64,000 nt of DNA from Balanoglossus misakiensis (taxonomy: Eukaryota > Hemichordata), in the NCBI GenBank assembly GCA_040954595.2, contig CM082595.2:7998001-8062000 (forward strand), written 5' to 3'. Of this stretch, positions 1 through 12,687 are shown piece by piece. The notes beneath the pieces were generated by a model. The model was not told the origin of the DNA. It did no database searches and saw nothing but the letters and a program-made list of their open reading frames with translations. Within the stretch, counting starts at the first letter, position 1; each line of letters opens with the position of its first letter. The position numbers were made by a program, and so were the translations under genes.

Positions 1-126
1 TGTGACGGTACGGAAATAAACCGTGAAAATGGTTATGACGATTGCCACTTCAATTGGAATGTACTTGGTCGAGCTTGCCATTACAACAATATCAGATTTT
101 AACCTTTTTTTTTCGTGAGGTTCATT

Positions 127-187
127 GTGTTTGTTTGTTTGTTTGTTTGTTTGTTTGTTTGTTTGTTTGTTTGTTTGTTTGTTTGTT
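127..187. repeat. (GTTT)n microsatellite
   Basis: About fifteen near-perfect tandem copies of GTTT, followed by a short G run. It is a simple repeat; the cysteine/leucine/valine-rich reading frame across it is an artefact of the repeat. Shorter versions of the same unit occur near 13167-13198 and, reversed, near 28801-28820. Confidence 0.97.
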
Positions 188-573
188 TTTGGGGGGCGCC
201 GTATCCAAATATCATAACCAAATTTCAGAGTATGAAAACGTCAGATTATAATTACTGTCCGTGCACAGTTCAATAGTTCTTGCACAACCTCGAGTCTCCA
301 ATGTAGGCTACGTCGTAGAACCCGCTTTTTGAGGAAACGTGATTTCTTTGTCTGTGACGACATCATGCATACTCTAGCTCAGCAATCTAAAAAAATGTTG
401 CACCAAAACTTAATATAGCTTTACACAGAATCATTGAAAGATTGTGGTTACCTTACGTTTGTTCAAGTAGACTTGACACCAAATCTTCTCTGTCACTGGA
501 ACTCTACCTTTTGACCCCTATGAAACCTCACTTTCTTTCTTCCGTATGGTATCAATAAAACAAGAAAGACAAA
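188..573. other. Unassigned non-coding DNA
   Basis: I see no open frame with splice signals, no inverted termini and no RNA gene here. Confidence 0.5.
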
Positions 574-655
574 AGAAACTTGCTCGAGAGAATAGATTTT
601 GTATTTGCAATGACGGCAGTACCGAAAACGAGAACCATTTCATTTTACAATGTTA
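574..655 (+). pseudogene. Short relic of a LINE protein C-terminus
   Basis: One frame reads ARENRFCICNDG followed by ENENHFILQC. This is the arginine/cysteine then E-x-E-x-HF-x-x-x-C pattern common near the C-terminus of many LINE reverse transcriptase proteins. A stop follows at once and no further domain is visible on either side. The resemblance is a short pattern match, so assignment to LINEs is likely but the clade is unknown. Confidence 0.45.
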
Positions 656-2480
656 ATTGAATAACGTTTTAAATTATCTCCCACCCCCGGTACTCCACTA
701 ACCCGAATCTAGATAAATTTGGAATTGTGCCGTATTTATTTCCTCATCACAGACTCTCTCGCCAAGCGTAGGCCTACATCATGAACAATTTAGGCAGAAA
801 TAATTGGACCACATCAATTACTAGTACATTTTGTTTTCATATAGGTTGGGCTATGTCTGGGTGGTGCAAGAAGCTGGAAATAAAAAATCGAGTTGATTTT
901 GTTTTGGTTCTGTTAACTTCTTTCTCTGTAAAATCTGAGTAATCGATTGACAGAGAATGTTACTGTAAGTCTATTTTCTGAATATGAAGCGGTGGCCTTG
1001 AAAAATAGGCCTTGCCTAATAAAGCATTGTTGTTTATATATGCGGCTAGTCTGGGCGTTGGAAATCAGGCTTGCTCAGCGTGGCTGGTGTAACATTTCCA
1101 CAGGTTACAAAAAGGAGAGTGTAATAATGTCATACACGAGTACGAGCGCTTTTTCTTCCTCTCTGGGGCTTGGGCCTGGAAGTAAAATCTGAACACTCCA
1201 TTAGCCCTACGGAACGTTTCAATCAATTTGCTCGTTCCAATCAGTTTATGTCGAAATGGAAATACTATTCTTAAGATACACTTTCCTCTAACGTGTTTCA
1301 CCAAAGAGCGAAACACTTAAAACGTTTATCTAACAACGGGAACGATGGCGAATTTTGTTTCTTCATAACGAGAGTGATGGAACTCTTCGATGATTTGTTT
1401 CTATCGGGCCGATGGGCCGATTACCGGAAGACACGTCACCACAAGAGGGCGCACTATGCAGGCTACTCGGGAAAGCTCTGAAAGAATGCATGAAAACCAA
1501 AAGAATTTGTCCGCTCAATTCAATACAACGCAGTAAATACGTGACCCATCACCTCTTTGTTTTAAAGCAGATGTTTGTTTACGCATGTAAGTACATTCAA
1601 TGACAATGGTGTTTGCAAGGAAAATTTGACAAAATAAGTAAATTGTATTTATTTCTATATTTCTAGAAAATTATGAAAACATTTTGGTAACATGTACATA
1701 ATAATCATCTTATTCGAAGGCACACAAGCAATGAACAACACGTTGTCCCCTCGTTTATATAGTTCAAACTTTTCACTTTTAGTAATTTTGCTTAGTGTAT
1801 CTGCTGTTTGTAATTCCAGAAAGTGTGTGGCGACGGAATTTTATTTATTCCCCCCCCCCTATAAGTCAGTTTTATAGTTTTATCAATATAGTAACATGAA
1901 TACTGTTCATGCAGTCACTGATCACGCGCCCCTAAGTGTCCAGTGTTTTATAGATATAGCTGAAACAGTTCGAGTTTGCCGTTGCCGTCACCAAAAACCA
2001 GAAAAAGGGGCGACGCGCTGTTATTCAAGTGACGCGGGCGCTGACCAGAAGCATTTCATTTTTTGCCTTATCAGATGATTTTGTCTCTTATTTCTTTTTT
2101 GGATAATATTGTCTAAGTTGTCTAAGGCAGAGCGTGTCAGAAGCATGCGCAACATGTGTTATTTGACAAAGTGTGGCGCTTTGAAAGGCATATCATTGAT
2201 GTCAGTGCATCCATGCAAATTTGATTGTTTATATGCATGGTTGTATAACAGTGGTGACGTGGTAAAGAATTTGACCAATCAAAAATAACTTTACGAGGGA
2301 GTGCTGCATAACTTCGCAATCTTGGAAGGCTGTTCCTGATTGGTGAGGTTTTTGACAGCTCAATCTGCATGCTACCAACAACTGTATTCTGTTTGCTTCA
2401 CCTGTTGTTTTATCCTTTACACCTCCTTACGATGTCATTTTCACTTCTGTCTATTTAGCATATCGCTCAAGGTATTTGCA
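656..2480. other. Unassigned non-coding DNA
   Basis: Several 60-80-codon frames exist but none has convincing exon borders, domain signatures or start context. I see no repeat structure beyond short runs. Confidence 0.45.
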
Positions 2481-2990
2481 TAACAATAAAACCTTGTCGT
2501 TGATGTTCAGTTCGTTTATTGTTCTCCCTTCTGTCCACACGCCTTCATATTCGTTCCGCAAATATTCCCTAGCTTTAGATTTTTTTCTCGATTTATTAGT
2601 TCTTAGTTAATTTTTATTGCAATTCCCAGTTCATTTTCATTATCATATTTCATAGTTTAGATCAGTATTAGTTAGATATATAATTTTTTTTCATTCAGTT
2701 ATCGTTTACAGTCGCATTTCTTTCAAATTTCTTAGTCATTTAGTTAGATAGATTAGTTTATTATATTAGTTCCGTTTATTATTAGATTTTTAGTTAGTAT
2801 ATTTTCTTATTTCAGATTAGTTTTAGTATTTGTATTTTTAGTTGGTTAGTAAGTTAGTTAGATAGTTAGTTACTTAGCAGTTAGTTAGTAAGTTAGTAAG
2901 ATAGTTAGTTGCTTAGTAGTAAGTTAGTTAGTAAGTTAGTTAGATACTTAGTTAGTTAGTTAGTTTCTTAGTTATAGTTTCAATATTAGT
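2481..2990. repeat. AT-rich, degenerate (TTAG)n tract
   Basis: A T-rich stretch grades into irregular TTAG/TTAGT repeats, densest at about 2835-2970. The unit is interrupted by GATA and AAGT variants, so this is an old simple repeat. It is not a telomeric tract in this context because it is short, interstitial and impure. Confidence 0.8.
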
Positions 2991-5140
2991 TTTTGTTCGG
3001 ATTTGTTGCTGTCCCAGGGCCAAAAGATTGAAGTAAGTATAATATATATTTTTAATGATTTTTCCTTGTGTTTGCGCGCAACTTCCCTTAGGTAGCTGCC
3101 AGGGCCCTGTATTATATGTTCTGGTTCGCGTTGTGCATGACATATCCGTCTTGTACCAAGAGAATCCATAAGCAAGTATAGGTTGTATAGAAAGAACGGC
3201 AGGGTTTTTCAGTGACAATTTGCTATGTTTTCTGCTTGAGTTAGGCCTACGTGTTGGAATAATGGCAGCCGGGCGTATTCGACATTGAGTGCAGAAATGC
3301 CAAAACAATACATGGTTCAAAGCAGCAAGTCGGACCAATTGATATCATAAGAATGTCAAGATTTTCATGAAGCCTAGTATAGGCCCACCAGGGCCTCTTT
3401 AATTGACTATCTCCATACAGTAGAACTAATTACATGGTCTAAACATTAGCGTAGAAAGTAAACAAAGTATTGAGGCACACCGTACACCATGAATAGATCC
3501 ACGTGGAGGACGGCAGCCAACCGAGTATAAATTACAATCTGTACAAGCGCTTTCAATTTGTCTTTTCCCATAGGATTGCTAGAAAACCCGCGTCTGCTAT
3601 TGTCATTTTCATGAACGTTTAGGTCTACCCATAACTCAGTCAAATGAATTAAAATTGAATGGTAGAAAACAATTGAATAGCCAACGCGCTCAATTTCGAG
3701 GATAAACTCCGTTGAATATGTTCACCCAAGGGGAAAACGGAAAATTGTTGCCTCGGTAGTTTTTATTTTTATTATGATCGACTAATCTCACGGCCTTGAA
3801 TTTCAAAACCAAGCACGTTTTAACCCCCTGCAATTTATTAGCGATCGAAAAAATGCTTACAAAGGAGAATAAACAACCAGCAACTTGTAAAGAGAAGTGA
3901 CAAGACTTTCAATTTGACGAATATCCACGCATTAGTATTCTCGCGTACTTGCTCCGTGTGTACAGCATTTGCCACAAATGACAAATGAGCGAAATTCACT
4001 TTTCTGCTAACAATGTTTGGAAATATTTATTAGTGGCTTTCGCTGTCCAGCCGCCATTTTATAGTGTCACTGTCTACATTTTAGGGCTATTTTTCACCGT
4101 CCACTGAATGATGACGGAGCTCAGCGAGTGCCCTCGAGCGATATGTTTTCCAGTCTTAGAATATCCAAACGAAAACACACCAAGTTTTCTGCCAGTTGTT
4201 TGTATTTTAATTTTCTGGCATTGAACAAGCCGCAATGACTGTGTCTCGGACTATTTTGCAGACACACATGTTAAACTAGGTTGTCGGTATTGACAGTCCC
4301 ATAAATAATATGGTATCGACCAGTGCAGGCCCACGTTCCCGTCCGCAGTTCATTTTCAACTTGAAAATTATTTTTTATAGTACAGTATTATAATATTATA
4401 ACCGGAGCACGCCCTCAACAGGGTTGACCTTTGGCCTGTCAAAAAAGCACTCGAGCGCCATGACTCATGAGACTGTGCGTCGACCAGAAGTAATATTTAT
4501 ATTGATTTATTGTGTCTTCAACTTGAGTCATGTCGAGCTGAATCAAGGAGTCATGGTCCAAGCAATGATGAGACAGGTAGAATACAGTTTTCAGCCACGA
4601 TATGATGTGATACACGACTAAACCCAAACGCAGATGCAGAATCGTAGCTCGAGGTTTTACCTTGTGAGTATACATGTAGTGTAGAATGTGTGTATTGACG
4701 GAAACATTTAGACGCCGTCCACACACAATTCCAGGTTAAAATCCGCATGCATGTTAGTAAAACTCTGTAGTATAGACAGTTATAGCCCTGCGTACAGGTC
4801 TGTGTGTTCCAGGCGTTACACGGGGCTAAGACAGTGAGTAATATTATGGCGAAGTATGCCCCCTGATATTGCCATTGGCCCTCCAATAAACATCTCATAT
4901 TTTTCTATGTTTCTCAGTGTGTTGACCAATAAGGCGGGTACGTTTACACCTTTGGTTATAATCCAGCAAAAGGCCTGGTTTGGCATGCATATGTGCCTGG
5001 TGAAATTCCTCCAACACCTCTTCAGGCCCTAAATAAATAATGTTCGCTCTCTTAGACAGCTTCAAGTTGTGATTATAATGGTGGGCCTGTAATTCCTCAT
5101 TATTATATAACCAGTAAACTACTACAATTTACTGTCTCAG
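2991..5140. other. Upstream region of the coiled-coil gene, mostly unassigned
   Basis: No confident coding exon is visible. A GCCGCCATTTT string near 4050-4060 resembles a YY1-type promoter motif, and the gene downstream lacks an identified first untranslated exon, so a promoter may lie here. This is speculative. A fragment of an inverted-terminus element lies at 4784-4825. Confidence 0.3.
4784..4825 (+). repeat. Solo end of a MITE family (second copy at 47.5 kb)
   Basis: About 40 bases around the core CAGGTCTGTGTGTTCC match the left terminus of the small inverted-terminus element at 47549-47787. No opposing terminus is found nearby, so this is a single end or a truncated copy. Confidence 0.55.
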
Positions 5141-5180
5141 ACCTGGACAATTTACACCGTTATCAATATTCAATTTGCAA
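5141..5180 (+). other. Candidate upstream exon of the coiled-coil gene
   Basis: A 40-base open segment follows an acceptor-like CTGTCTCAG and ends at a good donor, GTAAGC. It leaves one base, which combines with the two leading bases of the exon at 5288 to make an intact codon, so the reading frame could continue N-terminally as TWTIYTVINIQFA. The predicted intron is only 107 bases. It could equally be 5' untranslated sequence or chance. Confidence 0.3.
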
Positions 5181-5289
5181 GTAAGCTTACATGAAAACGA
5201 GGAAACAGACCTGTGGTATGATACCACTTTATTTGAAATAATTAAATTTGTTTTTTATCATCCTTGATGTCATTTCATTATTTTTAGAT

Positions 5290-8200
5290 ATGTGGGAATA
5301 CCATTCCGCAAAGTTCAGAACAATCCGGCTCCAGCGAACCGAAGAGAGCTATAAGGTATATTAATTTTGAAATACAATTTAGAATTTACAAACAAATATA
5401 TTTAGTTTGGGATTTAATATTACCGATAACCGAGAAATTGATGACAATTTTATCAAGGAGTCTGCGTATTCACGCATGTAGAATTTCTGTTGGAACAGAT
5501 TTCTGAATGTCGCTGACTATGCAAAATCCCAATTATGCTGACAATGTAAAATTCCAATTCTAAATGAAGAAATTCTACATGCGTGAATACGCAGTCACCA
5601 GATTCAATCTGACTATCTGTAAGTCAACGTTATGAAATCGAATTGTTGCACTGAAAAATGGAAAGTTGAATTGTGAAATCAAATTTTAAACTAAGAAATG
5701 GAATGTTGAATAGAAATAAGAATAGCAAAATGAGGAGTTGTAATTTTGTCATGGATTGTCACACCATAGACTGCCAACACTCTCTTGAACAATGCTGCAA
5801 AGTCTTCTCAATTGATACACACATGGCAACCAGCAATCAGCCAGCAGTTTTCTGAAGTAAAATGGGCTAAAAAATGATTCTTTTAATGGCCATAATATCA
5901 TGTGACCTAGTATGCATAATGATGTTGTACTATGCACCAGCCTGTTCCTCCATGTCATTGTTTCAAAATATAAACTTTAAGAATTTTAGGACGTTGATAA
6001 TTGACACCATGCTGCAATTCCTGAAAGTGTCTCTTATAATCCTAAATGAATATATTCTTCCTATTTCATATACAGAGAATTAGGCAGAGACAGAGTGCTC
6101 TAAACAGAATAGGAGCAAGGGAAGAAAGACTGACAACATTGCGATGCATGGTAAGTGATTCACAACAATTGCAAAAAACCTGAAACTGAATTCTCTTTTT
6201 ATTTGTAACCCAGAAATAGCCAAACACATTTTGTTCACACATGGCACAAGGACTATGTGGTTTTAAAGCTACCATATAATTAACAGAGTGTCTGTCCTCC
6301 TATGTCTGTCATCCTGCATGTTCATACAAGTTCAATCACGTGATACAGAGGTTCTGTTCGATTATTTTTCCTTTGCATACTTCAATATGCATTCAGAATT
6401 TACTTTGCCTAAATGTAACAATATTGCCTTGGGTAGGCATTTGAAAGCCTGAAAAGAACACCACCGTACCGGTACATTATTACAAAGATTTCTATATATC
6501 AATGCCATGTTACCTGAGTGAAAATTGTAACATTTCTGTGCATTTCTGCATTATTTTTATCTTGTAAGCCTCGCTGAATACAATTTGCAAATTTGCACTT
6601 GTGGTGTATGCATCCTTCATTATCTTTGTGTAATTATGGTCAGACATTTTGAAATGCGCAGGATTTTGCATTAATGGAACCACTGATGATACTTCTAACC
6701 TTTATGCCATGGCAATCATGAATGTAACTGTAGCCATATTGTACAGACTTTATGTAACAAATCATTTGTTGTCTTACTGATGTTTTCTGTCCAAGTTTTT
6801 AAGCATTGTTCAATCAGATTCTGCAATGATGGAAACAAACGAATTTGTGCTACATTCTGGCAAATGGGGATAAAGCTAATACCAGTATGAATTTATGAGT
6901 GCCTGAGAAGGCTATCTGTGACATGGGTGTACTGTACGATCGAGTTGCACATTCATGGGCATTCAAATACATAACAGCGCCCTCTAGCGGCTGGCTGTGA
7001 CGATGTTTTTAAATTTGAACAACCTATATAGGCTCACGAGCATCAACAGTAAAAGCAACATGAAAGAAATATTGGTATTTTTGTCAGAAACTTTGCATTA
7101 TTATAATTTTCGAGTAAATTATATATTTATCCCCTGAAACTAATAACACAAGTATTATGGCACGAGTTATTGGACTTCATTTACTCTGACTTTGATCAAC
7201 AATTTTAAAGTAATAATTTGAAGTCCATATGTAAATTGGATCAACTATTTGTGGTCCTTTAAAAATGTGCTTATCTTGGGTTTTATAATGTACCTTGATC
7301 CATCATTCAATACTCAGTAATGTGTCATTGACCGAAATGGCATGACATTGACAGTTTTCAACATTTCAGTTTCAATGATTTGCTAATTCTCTTTTTTGTA
7401 TAATTTGATCTAGGTAAAGGATCCTCTACAAGATCCCCCAGGAAAGCCCAATGTAAGTAGCTTTGGTTTTTCTGACCTCTTAGTCATGTGTGCTTTCATA
7501 CAATGTTTAAAGGGAAGCGGTTGTCGCGCTGCGTGGGTGTCCCCCCTGATGAGAATACGTCTTCCCATACCTGCACAAACCTCACTGCAGTCACCACAAC
7601 CAGGATCTTCAGTTGCTACGGTTGGCTGCTTCGTTCATTCTAGGAATTATTTAATTTCAGGGATTTGAAGGTGAATTCTAATGTCTATCAACAAACAATC
7701 ACAGCGCGCTGACCCCTTCACTTTAAAGTGCTACAATATTACGCAAAATTTCAATACGTGCAAGATCTGTGTTTGGTATAGTAGGTGCATTATCACTTAA
7801 CAGTTGTATTTTTACTTTCCAGCTCTATGAGGTTAACTGGCAATGGCTGCTGATCGCAGTTGCTGTTGTAGCAGTGGTGTGTTGTGTTTTCGTAAGTATG
7901 GGCACATTAAACTGTTATGGCAATTATGTATGTATGTAAGTATTTGCGTGTGTATGTACTATGTATGTGTGTGTATGAATTTATGTATGTATTTAAGTAT
8001 GTATGTATGTATGTATGGAAGTATGTACAAACCTATTTGTGTGTGCATGTATGTAGGCATGCATGCATGCATTCATGTATGAATGTATGTGTGTATGTAT
8101 GTATGTATGTATGTATGTATGTATGTATGTATGTATGTGCATGCGTGCATGTGTGCGTGCGTGCGTGCGTACACATGCATGCATGTATGTATGTATGGAT

Positions 8201-11200
8201 GTATGTGTGTGTGTGTATGTATGTATGTATGTATGTATGTATGTATGTATGTATGTATGTGCATGCGTGCATGTGTGCGTGCGTGCGTGCGTGCGTACAC
8301 ATGCATGTATGTATGTATGGATGTATGTATGGATGGATGGATGGATGGATCTTATGTGGTGCACCTGACTTTGACAGTACCTGTGTGCGAACGTTAGAAG
8401 CAGTCATCCTGGGCATGGCTGACCAGAAATTTGTGCAAGACGGCGGCCAGTACCTGACCCCTTGCCTTTTAGCTGGCACAGCCAGCAGTGGGAATGGGGT
8501 AGGGGAGCAGGCCAGGAACAAGACACTGGAAACATTTCTTCTACAGGCAATGTTTAAAGCTTGTTTTGTTTTTTCCTCAGGTTCAGCACAAGCACATTGA
8601 AGAGAAAAAGTTATCGTTGGAAGAACTTACAAAGACCTTTCACAGGCAGAAAATGATCCTTCTGAGGAAACAAGAACGGCTACAAATCAAAATAGAATGG
8701 ATCTCACAAAACGAGGCAATGTTACATGATTTTACGAAACTGGCCGATACTTTCAAGACATTGGAGCAGGAGACAAGGTAGGTGTGGCGTATACTTGTAT
8801 GTGTAAAGTTGAATATATCGCAGTACATGATCCTTCAGTGGCACCTTTGTGAGAACAAAAATTAAGCAGTCTAATTATGTGGTCAGAACTATAATATTCA
8901 CATTTTATATTTTGCACAATTTTCATTTCAATCAGAGCGCACTCATATTATTTGCACATTGTACATGTGGTATCTCATGACAGTAGTCATCATGTACCGC
9001 ATGACTGGTTGGCCCAGTCTCAAGCAGTTCAAAAATAATGTACACTCAAAAGAAATATGGTCTTAGAGTTTTTGTGCCAACCAAAATGAAACGGTTTAAT
9101 TATGTGGAAGTCATTTTGTCAACAGTCACTCAGTGTAAAAAAAGAAATTAAAGCAGTGAAAATGCTCTGAGTACGTCGACAGAGTTGCATCACCCAGGCA
9201 AAACGAAGTCGTCAAAATGCGCCCAAATGACAAATAAAGTGGTCTGGCTGCAAATCGCCTCAGCCAAATTTTGTATAAATTGGGTCCATATAAATGAAAA
9301 TTGCGTCCATCAAAATTGAAAAGGTGTCTGCAAATATTATAGTAGTTCTGACCCAGAATTTGAATTGTTTTTGGCGTGTAGGGGCCAAAAATGGTCCATT
9401 GCATTTTCTCATCAGGGGCCACCCCTGTTTGTATGTATATTGGCCAGACTTTTGAAAACAACATATTTGGATCAAACCACCAATGTGGTGAAAGAAGTAA
9501 ATGAACAGCATTGAAGAGTTATGTGTCTTTTAAATTGCGTCTTTTTCAATAATGTCTTAGCTTTCATTTGTATGTGTGTATATACCAAGAATGTGGCAGT
9601 TTCTTGAAGAGGGTGCACATACGTGTCTAACAATTTTGGAAATCACTGAAAATAACCCGTAAATTGCTGAAATATGAGTCAGTTTGAGCCCATGAGTCTT
9701 GTGCATACTATCAACTACTGTGGAACAGGTTATTTAGCGAGCAATAAATTTAAGCGAAATATGGGAAAGCAAAAAATACGCGAAATATAGTTGTGAAAGA
9801 ACAATGTGCATGAGAACGCGAAAATTAATTCTCGCGTAACAGTGGCCTCTCTCGATATCGCGAACAATTTCAACTCGCAAAAATAACTTGTTTTACAGTA
9901 TCTCTAATGTTGTAATGTCTTGGGGTTCTTTCAGCTGGGATAATCTGCAGCATGAAAAAACCAAGAACGAGTACCACCAACAATTCGAACAAATGAATGA
10001 GGCACTGACCGCTTTCAGCCAAAAAGCAAGAGCGTTGAAAACGTGGTGGAAAGATGCTGCTGAAAGGTATAGTGAATCTTGACCCCCGTGTGACCTTTAC
10101 ATCCTGGCATTTTGTTGGCATGATTTAATCATTTTGAGTTTGAACTGTGAATCAGCCAACCTTACACACTGAATCTGTGCATATAGTTGTAAATCATCCC
10201 AAAACAAAATGTTGTGTGTAATGTTGAAACATGTGCCAACAAAACATGGGTGTTTCTAAAACTTGTAATGAGCAGAACCTACAGTAATGACCAATGATGA
10301 CCTTGAAATAGATAGAATGATTGATAAGGAGCAATAATGACCAAAAATTTGGTCAAAACTCAGTAACTGAACAACTACTAGTCAGATTGATTTGCAAATT
10401 TGTGTGTATTTACCAGGACTCTATTCCTGAAGAAGAAAAGATAAATTGTTCATCGGAATCACTGCTTATTCTACTTTGGCTGTTTTGGAATTTTTTTTTT
10501 GGATTGTGGCAAAATCTTACTTCTGCATTACAAATATTCTTAGTACTGCCTTTGGTGGCGCCCTACACTTTCTCATGTGTTCACAGGCAAAGCATTTTGA
10601 ATTAGACTTCCAACTTGTTTTGAGTGAGTTGAGCGCCAACACGTTGTTGTGATGTAAATATTTGGCAAATGACAATTCAAAGGGGGTAGATTTGGGCAGA
10701 AATTTCTTCGTTCTATTAGTAAAGGTTGGTTCATGTCACATAATGAGTATTAACCAACATTCGACGTGACAGCGAACATTTAGTTCCAAAGTTCAGTGAT
10801 TTGTTTAACAAGATTGTGACAGCAGATGGTTGGTGCATCTGGTTGAATGAAAATTGCATCGAAAGTGTATAAAAATTATGACAGCGACAAAACACATGGT
10901 TGCGTTGATGTTTAAATACGATCTGACGTGTCAGTCTACAGCGAGTTCAACATGAATTTTGCAGTGTTCAGTGTGTCAAATAAGACAATCAATTTGCACA
11001 CGAAGCCATTCCGTCTACTTCCGCTACCGCACCATCTGATACTGACGGCCACATTCAAAATGCGTTTTTGATCACTGATGTCCACTTTTACTGAAGTCGA
11101 TCTGCCTGACAATAGATGTTTCCCAATAGCTATTACAATGATAATATTCAGCTGTTTGACGAACTTGGTGCAGACTGGAACAAATTAGACATGGCTACCG

Positions 11201-12687
11201 TGGCCAGAATAATAGAATCTCACACACCCAAGGACCTGGGATCATATTTCTCGCTAGAGTTGGGGATTTTCTGTCTGAGGAGTGTGAGAAATAGGATCCC
11301 AGGTCCTTGGTGTGTGAGATTATATTTCTCACACAGCCACAATTTAGCCAAATTCGTTAAAAAATTGAATAAACGACTCTGGAACTGTAGTCTAGGCACG
11401 TTGAAGTCTCTGTTCCTGTAATACACATCGCGTCATTGGATAAAATTTAGTGCGCGTTTGCAAAAGAACGCTTTGTCAACCAATCAGCGCGAGCGTCAGA
11501 TACAGCTTTCGATTCAGTGAAAGTGTGGGATCAATTTGTTCTCACACTCCCAGTGTGCCAGGAGTGTGAGAACAGTGTGCGTAGTGAGAGATAGTCTGTA
11601 CAGTGTTGTTAGACCATCGTGTAGAATGTGTAGAGACAGTAAAGAGGCCAAGACATGGGGCCAAAGTAAAATGAAAAAAAAAACTCAGATGCCAGATCCC
11701 ACCAGGACAATATTAAAGAATAATACTTAATTGTTGGATTTCAGTGATTTACTGTGCATTTTATTTTATTCTGAGAGCATGTGGAAATACTCAGAATATG
11801 TTGTGCAAACACCAACTGTATATATAATGGCCTGTTTTTTTTGGTTGGGAAATACAGTATTGAATTCAGTTACAAATACTGTACATGTATCAGAGATATT
11901 TCTGGTAAAAAGCAAAACAATTATCTCGCATTGTCTGCATTTGTGCAAATATGCCAGAGAACTGGTTTTACCTTCTGCCTAAAAACATTTAAAAACAATT
12001 TTCGCTCACCACTTCTGGAACAAGGTCCAAAAAAATCAATGCACAACATTTAAAGTATGCGAAAACAAACCAACACTCGAGCACAAATACCAAGAACATC
12101 AAACCAGCGTGAACGAAGTCATCGACGATGACTTTTTTCCAGCAATGATATGAAATTAAACAACTGTTTAGTTCCATGAAAACAGTCATGATAATTGACA
12201 CTGATTGCATAACTTCAGATGACTATACGGGTATAATATGAAATTGGAAACGATCAGCATTTCCACAGTATTTGTGATTACCCATTCTGTCTATTTCTAG
12301 GATGTTATTGGTCATTACTGCAAGTTTCTGCTCATTACTGCTCGTTACAAGTTTTACAAACACCCAGAAGTCATTTAGAAAGGCACAAAATAACAAGTCC
12401 ATAAAAAACTGAGCATGAGTCATTGTCATGTAGCCTGCATAAAGTAAAACTTGATGGATTCTTACACAATTTGCATTACCTGGCATGTGTACTGCAAAGA
12501 CAATGCCTGGAGTTATACTAGAGGGTGTTTGATCGCGGGAATTTGTCTTTTGTGTCACATGCAGTTAAATTACTCCTCATTGTCACCACCACCCCCAGCT
12601 CATCATTTATATTTTCCTGTGCGGCATCTGTTTGCTTTTTTCAGATACGAGAAACTAGATTCTGGTTTGCAGGATGGTGGAGATTGA
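5290..12687 (+). CDS. Seven-exon single-pass membrane protein with coiled-coil tail (orphan)
   Basis: Coding exons: 5290-5355 (exon from 5288), 6076-6150, 7414-7452, 7823-7891, 8581-8777, 9935-10066 and 12645-12687. All have AG/GT borders; phases are 0,0,0,0,2,2, and the total is 621 bases, or 206 residues plus TGA. Residues 1-60 are basic and polar (R/K/E/Q-rich, probably helical). The fourth exon is almost exactly one membrane helix (about residues 66-84, WQWLLIAVAVVAVVCCVF). Residues 85-190 are charged and helical, with heptad-like L/I/F spacing typical of coiled coils. I do not recognise a family. By the positive-inside rule either end could be cytosolic. The start ATG is the first in the chain, but an upstream coding exon at 5141 cannot be excluded. 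The last acceptor has a strong pyrimidine tract. An alternative last exon begins at 12883. Exact phase closure over six introns argues that this is a real gene; function is unknown. Confidence 0.72.
5462..5594. mobile_element. 133-bp MITE with perfect 27-bp inverted termini
   Basis: The first 27 bases (5462-5488, beginning CTGCGTATTCACGCATG) are the exact reverse complement of 5568-5594. The 79-base centre is AT-rich and non-coding. It lies in the first intron of the coiled-coil gene. I could not define a target duplication, so the superfamily is open. Confidence 0.8.
7926..8351. repeat. Compound (ATGT)n/(GTGC)n/(GGAT)n array in an intron
   Basis: Long runs of TATG alternate with GTGC/GCGT and end in GGAT units. 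A block of roughly 120 bases (TATG run, then GCATGCGTGCATG, then TACACATGCATG) is present twice, near 8096-8190 and 8217-8325, so the array also has a higher-order duplication. It lies in the intron between the membrane-helix exon and the first coiled-coil exon. Tyr/Val/Met/Cys-rich or His/Thr/Ile-rich frames on both strands are repeat artefacts. Confidence 0.96.
9126..9500. other. Intronic DNA, nothing recognised
   Basis: This intron part (8778-9934) has an open minus-strand stretch of about 110 codons without domain signature or exon borders. I treat it as non-coding. Confidence 0.4.
10330..10410 (+). repeat. Short copy of the dispersed repeat seen at 60-61 kb
   Basis: The segment with TTGGTCAAAACTCAGTAACT and the following CAGATTGAT block resembles 61050-61120 (TTGGTCAAAAGTCAGAAACTC, then CAGATTGATCTG). 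It lies in the last intron of the coiled-coil gene. Confidence 0.45.
11218..11319. repeat. Intronic foldback hairpin, arms about 34 bp
   Basis: 11218-11252 (beginning TCTCACACACCCAAGGACC) pairs with 11286-11319 with one bulge and about one mismatch; the loop is about 33 bases. It could be a minimal MITE or a transcribed hairpin, since it lies in the 2.6-kb last intron of the + strand gene. A weaker palindrome around GTGTGAGAAC is near 11537-11573. Confidence 0.75.

Noticed and set aside
2835-2970. Interstitial telomere repeat
   Set aside because: TTAG units are irregular and short; an animal of this kind would be expected to use TTAGGG, and no G-rich repeats are present.
4048-4060. YY1-type promoter motif as the start of the coiled-coil gene
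   Set aside because: AAAATGGCCGCC-type strings also occur in the repeat at 57-60 kb, so a single match is weak; no transcription start evidence.
4845-4860. GTGAGT donor as the end of a first exon
   Set aside because: It sits just after a MITE end and no open frame or start upstream fits the phase of the exon at 5288.
7993-8600. Long Tyr/Val/Met/Cys- or His/Thr/Ile-rich frames on both strands
   Set aside because: They are translations of the ATGT/GTGC tetranucleotide array; any 4-base repeat without a stop is open in several frames.
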